A stretch of DNA of 64,000 bases from Nissolia schottii (Eukaryota; Streptophyta; Magnoliopsida; Fabales; Fabaceae), in contig QANU01048370.1 of NCBI GenBank assembly GCA_003254905.1, forward strand, positions 32,728-96,727. The letters are read 5' to 3'. The first letter of the stretch is position 1; the number at the start of each line of letters is the position of its first letter. Positions 13,001 to 24,800 of this stretch are shown here, piece by piece. The notes under the pieces are model-generated. The model was not told where the DNA came from, searched no databases, and saw nothing but the letters and a program-made list of their open reading frames with translations. Position numbers and translations under genes: made by a program.

Positions 13001-13279
13001 TCCTCTAATTCCCCTATACCTAAGGGTATTAATATTTAAAGGTGTTTGTGAATTTTTCTCCGGGAGCTTATTTTCACAGACACCTTTTGCGCGTCAGAAA
13101 ATTTCATCGGCGAACAGCGACTGTTCGGTTGTCTGCCGAACTTCCTATGGCGACACGTCTTATTTCCTAGGGATATTCTACTTAATAATTTCTCATCTTA
13201 ATTCCCTAATCATGATTAGAAAATTAATTTAATAATTATGTTTACGATTATTTCTCTAAGGAAAAATCGGAATGTTATA
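10021..13279 (-). mobile_element. Nested solo LTR of the same family, minus strand
   Basis: In plus coordinates it begins TGTAACACCCTAGC and ends CGGAATGTTATA. It is flanked by a perfect 5-bp duplication ATAGA (10,016-10,020 and 13,280-13,284). Read on the minus strand, its first 300 bp align with the start of the plus-strand LTR at 7085 (CCGNTTTTTCCTTAG, CACAAACACCTT, GGATCACNAGGACG-like). Its last 300 bp align with 13,400-13,668 and with 2810-3157. The canonical TG start has changed to TA. It inserted into the plus-strand LTR after that one was already in place. Confidence 0.85.
11547..12060. repeat. Minisatellite inside the minus-strand LTR
   Basis: About eight units built around CTCCGCGGAACCACTCAGCA. 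The CTCCGC anchor occurs at 11551, 11630, 11708, 11777, 11845, 11912, 11971 and 12042, so spacing is 59-79 bp and mostly 67-79 bp. Units contain CTCATCAACTTTCTAGACTC and CAACACTCTTCACGTA. The array keeps a plus-strand frame open (11,456-12,136, 226 codons), but that frame is antisense to the LTR and looks incidental. Confidence 0.75.
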
Positions 13280-13779
13280 ATAGAGATACCGCATTAGTCC
13301 TTAGTCAGTAGGCTATATGTTTGTACTACTATGTAATTGTACGTAACATCTATAATATTACATGTGTAACTATTTGTGAATACATGACATGGACTTTTGG
13401 TTACTATGAATGTTGAATATACGTAATTAATATTAGTTAAGTATACTATGTTACCACTCACAATATATGTTCTAACGAGAACATGACTCATATTATATAC
13501 TATGACATATATAAAGAAAAGTTGAAATTCGGTCCATATTTTCGGGTAATTATATTTTTAAACTCATAAGCGGGATTAAGTACTATCCCAACCAAAAGAG
13601 GTAACAACCTAGTCGGCAGGTTTGCGACTTAAGCATGGACTAGCTAGCTAGCTAGCTAGGATGTTTCACCCTAGACCCCATAAAGAAACGTGAGTTTTAG
13701 CATCCGATAAGAAGGTGAAACCATATAGAATCGCACATAAATAAAATATGAAAATTTTGTAGAAGAGGTGATTTTATAC

Positions 13780-14118
13780 AAGGTGATTTTTCACCTGTCT
13801 CATGGGATAAATACTCCATATTATTTTATTTATTTATTCTTATAATTTTTATAACTAAATTCATCAAATTTTATTATTATTTTATTATTTAATATGACAT
13901 ATTGATGGATTATATGATCTAATGTGATAAATTAATATTTTTTAATACAATATTTGTAAAGACTAGAGAAGTGCATCGTGAGCTTAAATGGTTTGTAAAT
14001 CTCTAAACCTCTTATAAGTTTATTCTTTCAATGATTTTACTAACAAAATTTAGTGACTTTAATTATAAAAATTACAAAAAATAGATAAATTAAGTAGCAT
14101 GGATATTGACTGCTCAGG
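13780..14118. mobile_element. MITE-like element, copy B
   Basis: It starts AAGGTGATTTTTCACC and is AT-rich throughout. It shares interior blocks with copies A and C: 'ctcatgggataaat', 'taactaaattcatcaaattttatta', 'gcatcgtgagcttaaatgg'. It ends near TATTGACTGCTCAGG. It is the shortest and most degraded of the three, and its right end is uncertain by about 10 bp. Confidence 0.55.
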
Positions 14119-14506
14119 TAAGATAGAATCCAACTTTGTACAAGTCAGTTGTAAAATATAAATATTTTTTCAATATTTATATTTTAAAGCACTGTTGAAG
14201 GTTGAAACCATTCCATTATTGCAATTCAATAGGTGAAGCACAGAAACAAACATGAAATAAAGCGTTGATTGATTAATAATTGTTAAAAACCGGCAACAAG
14301 AAGAAAGGTGGGTACTTGTCACTTTATGATTACAATTGACGTAAAATTATCTTAAATAATTTTTATCGTAACAGTATCATATCAGTTTATAAGAGCAGTC
14401 AAGTATCTCATCAGATTGAGGAATGGACTCAGTTTTCATTGTGATTGTTCAAGTACAACAGGATTACTAATCTAACCTTAAGATATGAAAATATAATTTA
14501 TGATTA

Positions 14507-14905
14507 AAAAATGGTGGTTACTTAAATATCTCATAGGATAAATTTTCTCATACTACTTAATTTATTTATTTATGATAATTTTTATAATTAAATTCATCGA
14601 ATTTTGTTATCATTTCATGTTTTATATGATTGTAATAAATTTTTTATTAATCAAATTATTGATAGAACCAACTTATAAAAGCTTTAGACATTTGCAGACC
14701 ATTTGAGCTTACGACGCACTCTTTACAAATATTGTATTTAAAATTATTAATTTATCACATTAGATCATATAATTCATCAATATATATGTTATATTAGATC
14801 ATGAAAAGATAGTAAAATTTAATGAATTTAATTGTAAAAATTATCAAAAATGAATAAATTAAGTATCATAGTATATTTAACTAAGTGAGAAACCACCTTA
14901 AAAAA
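14507..14905. mobile_element. MITE-like element, copy C
   Basis: The left end AAAAATGGTGGTTACTTAAA and the right end TTTAACTAAGTGAGAAACC + ACCTT are clear inverted repeats. The interior matches copies A and B in order. There is no coding capacity. This copy best defines the family ends (AAGGTGGTTTCTCAC). Confidence 0.7.
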
Positions 14906-14937
14906 ATATGAATTAGCATGAAGCACACACAACCTTG

Positions 14938-15390
14938 GTTTTCTAAAGGTGCCATTGGGATCATTTGTGACAAACCAACCAAGTCTCCATCCAGGAACTA
15001 TCAGTCTCTAATTAGACAGGGAGCCAAGACTTAGAACAGGAACAATATTACAAAAAATTCCCATTGGCACAAAAGGATTGGTCCCAAAAGCAAGATGGCC
15101 GTAAACCTCATCGTCAATCACAACAGTTCCAAGCCGTTTTGCAGTTTCGGCAATCTAAAGTGCAAATATAACACAAAATCCAATAATGGTGTCAAGTGTC
15201 AACTTTTTAAAAATATGTCATGTTAGAGAACCTAAATACCTAGTCCAAATGATTGTGTAAGTGTATTCATTACCACGGGGACTTCCTGGGTTAACCACAA
15301 TTGCCACTGTGTTATGATCGGCAAGAGAATCAATAGCATCAAGAATGACCTCCCAGCCTTTCTCAGGAAGTAGATCGTAATTTGGAGTGT
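14938..15390 (-). pseudogene. Tyrosine/nicotianamine aminotransferase-like gene fragment
   Basis: Two minus-strand exons match class-I PLP aminotransferases of the TAT family. The upstream exon (about 15,239-15,390) reads DLLPEKGWEVILDAIDSLAD and then NTVAIVVNPGSPRGNEYTY. After a short intron with AG acceptor, the second exon (about 14,938-15,155) reads DDEVYGHLAFG, NPFVPMG and IVPGWRLGWFVTNDP. The DEVYGHLAFG block and the region around the PLP lysine (normally LGSLSKRW) are recognisable. Here the lysine position is Asn followed by a TAG stop (LGSLSN*). The retained intron means it came from genomic DNA, not a processed transcript. All other exons are absent. It lies between MITE copy C and another inverted repeat. 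Confidence 0.85.
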
Positions 15391-15579
15391 GTGTATTTGT
15401 GTGTATATATATATGGTAGTATATGGAGGATGGAGCATGTTGGAGCCGTGAAGTTTGGGCTTTGGACTAGATAGACTCTACAAATGAAAGGCCAAATTAT
15501 TTAGATAAGTTCGGTCAGTAATTGTTTTTTTTTAAATAACTCTATATATTAATGAATTTATAAATAAATAGATAAAAAC

Positions 15580-15735
15580 AAGTTGGCTCACTTAACCCGC
15601 TGGTTAACCGGGCTGACCCACCATAGGTCACGGGTTAAGTAAGCCAGACCAAAATAACCTGCTTCTAAATAAGCCAACAATTTATCAACCTTGGCTCACC
15701 GGGTTGGTGGGTTAAGTGGGTTGGCTCATGAGTTA
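15580..15735. repeat. Short inverted repeat with GGCTCA/TTAACCC words
   Basis: The left part TTGGCTCACTTAACCC and the right part GGGTTAAGTGGGTTGGCTC are imperfect inverted copies about 150 bp apart, with further AACCGGG / CCGGGTTGG pairing. There is no coding content. It is probably a small foldback or MITE fragment. Confidence 0.5.
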
Positions 15736-15787
15736 TACCCACTTTGATGGCTCTAAACACATGTCAACGCGCTCAACACTCGGGAGT

Positions 15788-16385
15788 CACTACCAGAAAC
15801 ATGCTACTTACTGTTAGATTTCTATCCGACAGTATTACCATCGGAAATAACAAATAAAACTGACGGTAATGGCTTTTAGGCCAATCTGGAGGGATTTTGG
15901 TCACGATTACTGTTAGTAAAATTTTGTAACCGCAGCGCCAAATGGTGCGTGGTGAGGCGAATGTGTTATTGTCGAAAGTTGTCAACGGTAAAACAAAGCA
16001 TTTATTATGCTAAAATTTACCGTCAGAGTCGTCTGACAATAACTATAATAATAACTTCTAGAATTATTAATACCATTTCCGTCGGACATCTCCGACAGTA
16101 AAAGTCTCCTAATATGAAGGGCACATGTGTCGTTAAGTTACCATCGTAATATTAACAGCCTTGAAATATGACACACGCTTTCTCCTGTTTGTAACGGTCG
16201 ACAGGTTACCGTCGGATAATAACGATGCACCCTGACCTAAAAGAGGCTATATATATGGCTCCGTCCCTCCCTCCCATATACTCTCTGTCCTCTTCTTCTC
16301 TCCTTTTCCACCACGACCACCACCATCCTCTTTCTCCCCGTCTTTGTTGTTGTCGCCACTGCCGCCACCCGTGCACTACTATAAA
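15788..16385 (+). mobile_element. CACTA (En/Spm-type) terminal fragment
   Basis: The left edge is CACTACCAGAAACATGC, a CACTA-type terminus. It is followed by many short subterminal motifs in both orientations (GACGGTAA, CCGTCGGA, CCGACAGTA, GTCTGACAAT) through about 16,220, the pattern expected of a CACTA subterminal region. A TATA-like string (GGCTATATATATGGC) lies at about 16,245. No matching right terminus or transposase was found, so this is a one-ended fragment. A second CACTACTATAAAC string at 16,374 is in the same orientation and may be coincidental. Confidence 0.6.
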
Positions 16386-16619
16386 CAATCTATGTTAGTT
16401 TTTTTTCTTAATTTATTTTAGTTAAATTTTTTAAGTTATTAGATTAGTATTATGTTAGGTTGTTAGATTATTTTAATATTATGTTAGGTTTTTACATTAA
16501 TATTATGTTATGTTGTTAGATTAGGTTGTTAGATTAATATTAGATTAGGTTCTAATTTTTGTTAGTTGTTAAATATAAATAATTATGTTTGGTTGTTAGA
16601 TCAATTTTGTGAATTAGGT

Positions 16620-17830
16620 TGTGTGAAGAAGGTTCTTTCTCTAACCTTGATGGCTGGGTTTTGATGAAGACAACTTGCATCAACAAAAAGCAAGAAAAAG
16701 GCAAAGACACAACCGATGAATTGCAACGATCAACAGATCATCCTATTGAAGGTTAAAGTGTTTTTACCTTAGAGTTTAATAGTTAGCACTTGTTATTGAT
16801 ATCATGGTTATTGGCTCATAAGGTTTTCACTCTAAAAAGTCCAACATATTTCTTAAAACCCTAAAATCGTTTTGCACTACTTTAAAAACAATTTTTGCAT
16901 GAGTAATCGATTCCTCGCTTGGTGTAATCGATTATCATCATTTGAAATTCGAAATTTTGAATCTTTTTTATAAGTGTAATCGATTACCAATTTGAAGTAA
17001 TCGATTACCACCTCAGAAATTTTGAAAATTGGCAAAGTTTAAGTGTGTAATCAATCACCACACTTGGTTAATCGATTACATACACGAACTGGTATGTTTT
17101 TTCATGAAACAGTGTGTTGTTTGGCTTCTGTAAGCCATGCAATGGTTTATGAACAGGCACCTCTGCCTATATAAAGATGGAATTCGTGCAGACCACTACA
17201 CAATTCCCAGTACTCACAAATTTTATCATCAATTACAAGTTCTGATCAAATTTTCAAAGTTTTTTTCAATCCAAAAACTCAGAAAGCCTTGAGCCTTAAC
17301 TGTTATATCTGAAGTGCTCTCTATTCAGGATTATCCATCCCTGAGCTTTAGGATTTTGCAAAGCCATTGTCAATCTCTTTTTCAATCATTACAATTGTTG
17401 TTGTAAACACCGTAGTGTTCAGTGTATTTTTTAATTATCACCGTAGTGTTCGGTAAAGAAACTGTTTAACCAGGGGAATGGGTTTGTTCTCTTGAAGTTG
17501 TCGGTGTAAGCGCCTCGATGGTGAGGTTGTACACAACACAGTTTACATAGTGGAAAATCCCTGAATCAGAGCAGGGGACTGGACGTAGCCTTCGATGGAT
17601 TGAAGGTGAACCGGGATTATTTCTCGGTGTGATTTTCTCTATCCTTACAATCTTTACATTCAGCAATTTACATTTCTACTGCATCATCAATCTTAATCAT
17701 TCTGATTATTGCTGGTTATTGGTCATCATCTAAGAATTAGGGTTCTTAATCATTATCTTTCACAAAGTACCAAAATTAGGAAAAATTGAGTGAGACCTAA
17801 TTCATCCCCCCTCTTAGGTTGCTATCTGTA
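16620..17830 (+). mobile_element. Copia-like LTR remnant with TAATCGATTAC motifs
   Basis: Repeated TAATCGATTA palindromes occur at about 16,905-17,090. A TATA-like element in CCTATATAAAG (about 17,170) follows. The block ends with CCTAATTCATCCCCCCTCTTA (17,800-17,815), text I associate with the 3' end of SIRE-type copia LTRs in soybean. No primer binding site or coding sequence follows, so it is probably a solo or truncated LTR. Boundaries are approximate. Confidence 0.5.
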
Positions 17831-18771
17831 GTTACATGTTGTATATGTTAAAATAAGTTTACATCTCTCTAGTCTACGGGAAAATTCATAGATCGCGGGT
17901 ATGTGTCCTACATTCATAGTCCCACATTGTTGTAGCATTTCTTGAGCATTGCAGTGCCCTTGTTACACCGTTTCACTGCAGCGCACGCGCTTTCCTTCCT
18001 TTTTTTTGTCCTAAGAACTATGAATCATTATAGAGGTGAATGCTTATATACACTGTAGGACATAGCCAAAAAAAAAAAAACTTTAGTCTCATATTGTGTT
18101 TGGTTTGTTTTTCAAATTGGAAACCCTAAAGTTATGCTTTCTATGAGTAACTTCACATCTTCCTGACATTATTAAAAAAGACTTGTAGAGGAAGTAAAGG
18201 CGGAGAAAGAGGATAACGTTGTAGGCATGGGTTCAAAGAGGTTAGAGAAGAATAGGAATGAGTATGGACGACATCACCAAGAAAGGTGATGTCAGAGGCT
18301 TAGTAGGGTGACATTGACGACTCTGCCAATGACAACTCTGTAGGTGAGTGGTCTGCCAACAACGATGGTGGTGTTGTGGGCGTATGCCAGAAGAAGATAG
18401 AAATACAATGGTAGAGTGGAAAAGATTAACAAGGTAAAACAAAAAAAATAAGGTTATACATTATAATTTAATTATTTTTTCAAATTAATCATGTAATTAT
18501 TTACGTACAATCAAGTGATTTTTATTTTAAACAAAACTTTTAACTGAAATTCATCCTAGCCATATATGTCTTCTCCTTGAACACGTTAATAAAAAGTAAA
18601 AAATTTACAAATTTTCTTTTCTCTCACTTCTTTTTCTGTCGAATCATTTCCTTTGTGAAACACCCTTATTGCTGGCGTTACACGTAGAGCTCCAATTGCC
18701 ACGCAAGTAAGTTTGTCTCCCCTTTTTCGTCCCTCTTCTTCATTTCTTTCGGTTTCAGAGTGCGTTACAGC
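17831..18771 (+). promoter_or_regulatory. Upstream region and 5' UTR of the PSMD5 homologue
   Basis: This is the DNA between the LTR remnant and the start codon. No strong TATA box was found in the last 200 bp. The leader is pyrimidine-rich (TTTTCTTTTCTCTCACTTC; CCCCTTTTTCGTCCCTC), as is common for plant housekeeping genes. The host promoter is therefore at most about 900 bp before repeat DNA is reached. Confidence 0.45.
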
Positions 18772-18844
18772 ATGAACCCCGAATTCTCCATGGACGATCC
18801 ATCTCAGCTCCTCCAAGCAGCCAGCGATTTTGCTTACTACCCTG
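18772..18844 (+). CDS. PSMD5: PSMD5 exon 1 (start codon)
   Basis: Residues 1-24 plus one base. ATG in context ACAGCATGAAC; donor CCTG/GTAATT. Confidence 0.85.
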
Positions 18845-21800
18845 GTAATTTCCCTATTCTTCACTTCCAGTTTTCCGTGCTTCTTTCTTTATGTGATTCT
18901 TGTTGTTATCATCATTTCCCTTTGTGAAAAAGAAACACTGCTTCCATTTCAGGGGTACAAAGCGATGATTCCGCAAGGGACTTTCTCAACCGCTTCCCTC
19001 TCCCTGTCATAATCAGGTTAGCTTATTTATTTATTTTTAATCACCTTTTTATTTTTTTTCTTCTTAGCCTTTTCCACGTTTTCTGTATTCTGGCTTAATA
19101 GAGTTTCCATGTCGTGTTACTGTATAAAGATTGTGTTCTTGTCGATTCTTCCTGGACTTAATGTACTTTCTTCCGTTTCCCCTATTGGGTTTCTCGAGGA
19201 ACGTATTCTTATTTCGTAGTTTTGTGGGGGGGGGGGGAGTGAGGGCATTTTGGTGGTGTATGTGTTGAGTTGTTGTGCAGACAAACTGTTTGTATAAAGG
19301 AGAATGCATTTAATATCTTCATATATTGAATTGCATTATGAGCAAAATGTGCAGCCTTTCTTAAAACAATTGAACCAATTGCTACATTGTGCTTTATTCT
19401 ATTGGGCCCTTTCACCTATTTTGATTTTAAAGTATAGTATTTATACATATAGTCTCTTTAAAACTTTGTATAAATTTGTTGCGCACGTACCTAATAAATA
19501 CTTTCCCCTGTTAATTGGTAGAGAACTATTTTTCTTGCCTAATGACATCTATTCTGTTTGATTTAGTATTGCAGATTTTTCCCACCTTTTTACCATAAAA
19601 TAAAATTGGGACTTGGTTCAATGTTTATACTTATAAAATTTAATACATTCTCTGGAGAAATTTGCTCTTGATTTTCTCCTTTAATTTTGCAGTGCTTTAC
19701 AGACTCAATTTGATGTGCCTGGCCTAGAAAATACTCTAGTTGCATGCCTTGAAAGGTTATTCAAAACAAAGTTGGGTGCTTCTTTGATCCCACAGTATAT
19801 GGTTTGTGATTTACACTCTTAGTCTTAGCTGATCCTTGTGTGTTTGCCTGTTTAGAATTTTTGTTTAAATTGTTATTTTAATATGGTTGCTCACTTTTCC
19901 AACAGAACTAACTGGTTATAATTCTAGTTGACTTTAACTTTTTGTTTCCGTTTCTTAAAATCTCCTTAAACCTGTAACCATAAGTAAATGTTTTCTGGTT
20001 AAAATATAAATTTGTTTCCTCTTACCAGTATAGTCAGTTATTTATCACATGACAGTCAACTAAGCAAGTGACTTAGCTAGGTCATACTCTACTAACCTTG
20101 AAAACTGTTTTCATGTAGGGACTAAATTCAAAATTGATGACATGTATAAAATTATATTTTAACCAAGGCTTTTCCCCCTATATTTTGCACTCATGTGGTT
20201 GATCCAAGCCTTTTTTATTTATTTATTATTTTTAAAGCATATGATACTAGTTTGATAGTCATAATTGTATAGACTCATTGTAGTGTTTGGCTTTTGTATA
20301 ACACTGGTGTATAATAGTGTAACAGGAAAAATTGTGCAACTTTTATGCGTGAAGACTGAAAATTGATTACAAAACACAGAGAACAACTTCTTGACCCTCT
20401 TAAACTAACTGAGAAATTGCCCAGATACATCTTTAGAGGTCCTAAGCAAGGAAGCATGGATACGTGGATATATGTCGGATATACGGATACGCGCAACCTT
20501 GCTTTGTTTGCATGTGCGGTTTCAGTTTTCAAATCCCAAAATGGACATGCAATACAGTAAGAGTGGATTAGGACATTAGAACAAAGGATATTAATTTTAT
20601 CTTTTAATAATTACAGTACATTGAGATAATTTGTTTATTGTTATGTGAACTACATCTATTTTTATGTCTATAATTTCTAATTTTTTTATTTATAATATAT
20701 TATTTTATGTTTTATTATACAACGTATCCTAGCCGTGTCTTATCCTATACTTTTAAGAAAATGGCATATCCCTGTATCCGTGTTGTGTCGTATCCGTGTC
20801 GCCATGTCATACCCATGGCTTCCTCGGTCATAACAGGTCATAACTGTAGGGTGCACACACTTCTGATTGCATCTAAGCATTCTGTTCATGGTTTGATAAC
20901 ATGCCACACAGGCGCGTTTTCATCTACTAACCCAATCTTGGGGAACTTAAGTCCAAGATTTATCTTACATATTTTGTCTATTCATTTTTATTATTTATGA
21001 TTCAAACGTTGTTGCTACTAGTTACCCTTATTGCTTTGCTATTCTCTATTTGGTTCAGCCTTTTGTTCAAGTTGGTCTACAGGCAGAATCTCAAGCAGTC
21101 AGATCCTTTGCTTGCAAAACAGTACGTGCATATGCTCTGTAATGGACCAAATTAATTCAAAACCCTATGTAGTGTGTACAATGATGATCCCCCACACCCA
21201 CCAATAAAAAGGAAAGCATTTTATCTTAAATGACAGAATTATGGAACCTATTTTGCTTTGACTTTACATCAATATTTAATCATTTTTATTTGGTTTGAAA
21301 CCTCTGCTATTGTGCTTAGATTGAATTGTAAACATGCTCTTCATAGGTTGGTATGATAGCAAGTCTGTATAAAAAAGCTAAAGTGACCATTATTTAATCT
21401 ATTGAGTGCGTTTGTGTGTGCTTCTAGAGCAAGAGAAGTACTTTTGTTTTATATTTTATATTTTAAATAATTACTTTTAGTTTTGTTTGTGCATCTGTAT
21501 CAAAAGAAGCAAAAACAAAAATAATAAGTTTTTCTGCTTTTCTAAAGTAGACCTCTCTCTGATTATGTTCGAATAAGCAGCAGCAGAAGAGAGTCTAATC
21601 CCTTAAATTTTGAAAATACTCTTATTCTAAATCTATCCTCACTATTTTTGTGAATACTGGAAAAAAACTCCCCACTATCACAACCCACTCTCTCCCTCTC
21701 TCCCTCTCACCCTCTCACACGTTCTTTCTCTCTCTTTGACACTCTTTCTGATTTTAACTGTCCTAAAAAATCTCCTCTAGTCAAGGCCCTTGCACATTGC

Positions 21801-24800
21801 CTCTTAACTCATGCTTTGTTTAAGCTATCTACTTTACAAGAAAAACCAAATTTCCATCTATTCAAGAATCAATTAAAAATGCTAATTTTTCTATCAATTA
21901 TGGGTGAAAAAATACAACAGCAGCAACTACAACAACTAACCCTTGTCCGATTATGTGGGGTTCGGACGATGCTATAGTGTTTTGTCATGAACGATGTTTG
22001 TATTCAAGCCATTAACCTCTAAATCTCTTTTAATAGTTTTCTCTATGGTTTTTCTAGGTCTCCTTCTATCTTTAACTAATAAACCAACGGAAATGGATTC
22101 TCTCATGTTAAAAATGGCTATGTTTGGTCATGTTAGGAGAGAAAAAGACCCAAACATTTGATTTGGGTCCTACCAAATTTTAAGAGGGATCCACTTGTTC
22201 AAAGTTTGTCTTTCTCTCTCTTAACATGACCAAACATAATCATTTTTAACATGAGAGGATCCAAATCCTAAACTACTCGCCATCTAATCTACTAATAAGT
22301 CACCCTTAAATTATGGGTGAAAAAATAAATTATAAAATTGTGACTAGCTCAAAATTATGGATTAACATACCTTAACTCCTTCTACTATATCTGCTGCCAC
22401 ATGGTCTCTCCTAGTCTTCTTCACTGCAGCCTTCTCCACTGCTGTTTGGGTCATCCAAGTCTTAATAATTTGACGAAAATGACCCTACATCTCTCTAGTC
22501 TACTGTCTCTAGAATGTGAGTCGTGTCAAGTGGGAAAACATGTTCAAGCATCTTTCTCAACCAAAGTTAGCCATCATGCAAAGTCTCTGAACATGGGTGT
22601 TCTTGGGGCCATGCAAATTAATCAAAACTGATTTACAGAAGAATTTGCAGTAAAGTGCAGTTCACTCTAAAATAAACTCTAGGTCCTATTCTTCACTCCC
22701 ATGCTCCAAATTGTCAATTTTGTCGCAATGACATTTTTGTCCACCTACAAAATAATGACACAATTATTAGAGACCTAGAATTAAATGCAATATAAAATTC
22801 CAAAAGTAAGGTAAGTGTCCCAATTATGCAAGAATTCAAATTAAAGTCCAATTTCTGACCACCACCAAACACCAAACATAATGCAATGACATTAAATTGG
22901 GCATAAAAGAGAGTCGTAAAAATAAATGAGGAAAAATAGTTAAGTCTCCTTTTGACTTTGTTCATTCAGATGTCTGGGTCCTAATTGCGACTCTTCCTGT
23001 TTTAGAGCTTGTTGTGACACGAAATTGTTGCATGCTGGCTCAAGCTGAGATTTCCCTTGAACACTGGCCAAGAGTATTCCACTGCTTACGCTTCCCACCA
23101 ACGGAACCAAGTCAAGGCCTTGCCTCCTGTTGCTATTTTCACCACTGCCATCCACCCCTCCTCTAGTACTTCACATGCATAGAAGAACCTTTACATTTGT
23201 TTTCCCCAACCATATGCGTCCTCGCCTCTGAAGATCACAAGTTTGACCTTTCTCCAAGATTCAAAAACCCTAGGTCATTGCATGCCATGCACCTCCTCAC
23301 CTTCTCTTTGCACGGAGGATTCACCATGGTGTTGCTCTTTGCAGTTTCCTTTTGATCGCTTTCTCTCCCAATGAATGCACTGTCTTGCGGTACTTGAGAT
23401 CAACCTTTCCAATGTTGCAAAATGATTGTGCAAGAATTTCTTATCTTTCTCCATTTGAGCAAAGATGATTTCCATGCTGACAAACATTGTTCTGACCTCT
23501 TCCTTGTAAAACATAAACTGATTCGAAAACCTTCTCAAAACAGCTCATCCTTGCCTGCATTGCTCTGGTTGCAACCATGAAAGCTCCTTCGTGGATCGGT
23601 TGGAGCTCTAATACCATTGTTAGAACTGGTATTCACAGAGTAGTAAGGGAAAAGAACCGAAGCTTTATTGCTATGGGGTTTTGCCCAATCACCAAGAACC
23701 CTAGAAATAGGTACACTAGAGTGTATGAACAATTTCATAGAATCGAGGAACTCTATAATTCTCTTTTTTTGCCACACTCATTCACCAATGACCAAGACAA
23801 GCCTAATTCCCTGAACTCAGCCTAATTACGTGTGTTGCTATCACCTCAACTTGTAACTACCCCTCAACTAACTTTTGCCGCCTATTGTCAGCTTCTGTGT
23901 TATCCGTGTTAGCTGGTTCTCCTTCATCACTGCTACCCATGCTAATTGGTTCTGTTTTCCTTATTGTGTCACCTAATGTGCACTTGCTTTACCGATGGCA
24001 ATGGTAATGGGTTCTAACAGAAGCTTGCTACGTTGTTGTGCATTGGCTCTTAATATAAAGTGGTTAGTCCAAGTTGTGTATCTTCACTAATATAAAGGGG
24101 ATATCCAAATATAACTGCTATTTGGTATCTAACCCATTTTGCTTTTTCCCCCTTACAAATAAATTATATGAAAATAATTTAACAAATAAGATTATAATTT
24201 ACCTATTATAACTTCCATTACGGTTAAGCAGTTTCCTTAATATTGGCAGGTGCCTGCAACCCCTCCGCCAGTGTTCTTCTAATGGAATTGAAATGGGTTC
24301 ATAATTATGTATTAATTTGTACATTTGGAGAAAAGATATTAGCTAGAATTGTACATAAAGATAATAGCTAGAATTGTACATACGCTAATTACTACATCAT
24401 TGAACAACCTTTCTGCACATATTTTATCCCCATAGAAGGAAAAGCCGTTCTGCATCATTATTTTTTTTCTATGACATGTTGACGATTTGCAGGTCACTAT
24501 ACTTTTGGAGAATCTTGGCAATGATAACAATGTTGTTACTGATTTAATTACAGACTTCAACATATATCCTATATTGATTGATTGCCTTATCAATGGGTAA
24601 GTAGGATTTTAAACCAGTACAGACTTCACCATTCATGTTTGGCTCAAGTGTTTTCTTTCAATTTCATATGATCCTTAATTGGCACCTGTTATTGTGCCAC
24701 CTAGAAATAGTTAGATATAATTAAAGGGTCTTGGTTTGCATCAGTGATCTAGGGAATTAGGATAAATGGAATTAGCTTCGAATTCATTCCTACTTCCTTG

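Larger units (their letters stand above)
7085..13668 (+). mobile_element. Solo LTR (3.3 kb family), plus strand, interrupted by a second copy
   Basis: This starts TGTAGCATCCCG at 7085 and ends GGATGTTTCA at 13,668, flanked by a perfect 5-bp duplication CCCTA (7080-7084 and 13,669-13,673). Removing the nested minus-strand copy and its duplication (10,021-13,284) leaves about 3,320 bp, nearly the length of the nested copy (3,259 bp). Both ends align to the inverted ends of that copy. No internal domain, primer site or second LTR is present, so it looks like a solo LTR left by LTR-LTR recombination. An LTR this long is typical of large gypsy (Tat/Ogre-type) elements; the lineage is not proven. 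Confidence 0.85.

Noticed and set aside
10016-13284. Interpretation of the 10-13 kb unit as a DNA transposon with long terminal inverted repeats
   Set aside because: The apparent inverted ends belong to two different copies of one LTR family, each with its own 5-bp duplication, which fits nested solo LTRs better.
18705-18759. Possible 5' UTR intron (GTAAGT ... TTTCAG) before the PSMD5 start codon
   Set aside because: It would be only about 55 bp, below the usual minimum for plant introns.
21380-21560. Possible inverted repeat (CTTCTAGAGCAAGAGAAG / CTTTTCTAAAG)
   Set aside because: The pairing is short and mostly A/T; no clear ends or duplication.
21900-21980. CAACAACTAACCCTTGTCCGA/TGTGGGGTTCGGA string resembling the 3' end of RTE-type LINEs or SINEs
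   Set aside because: Only one short block matches memory of such elements; no tail or boundaries could be shown.
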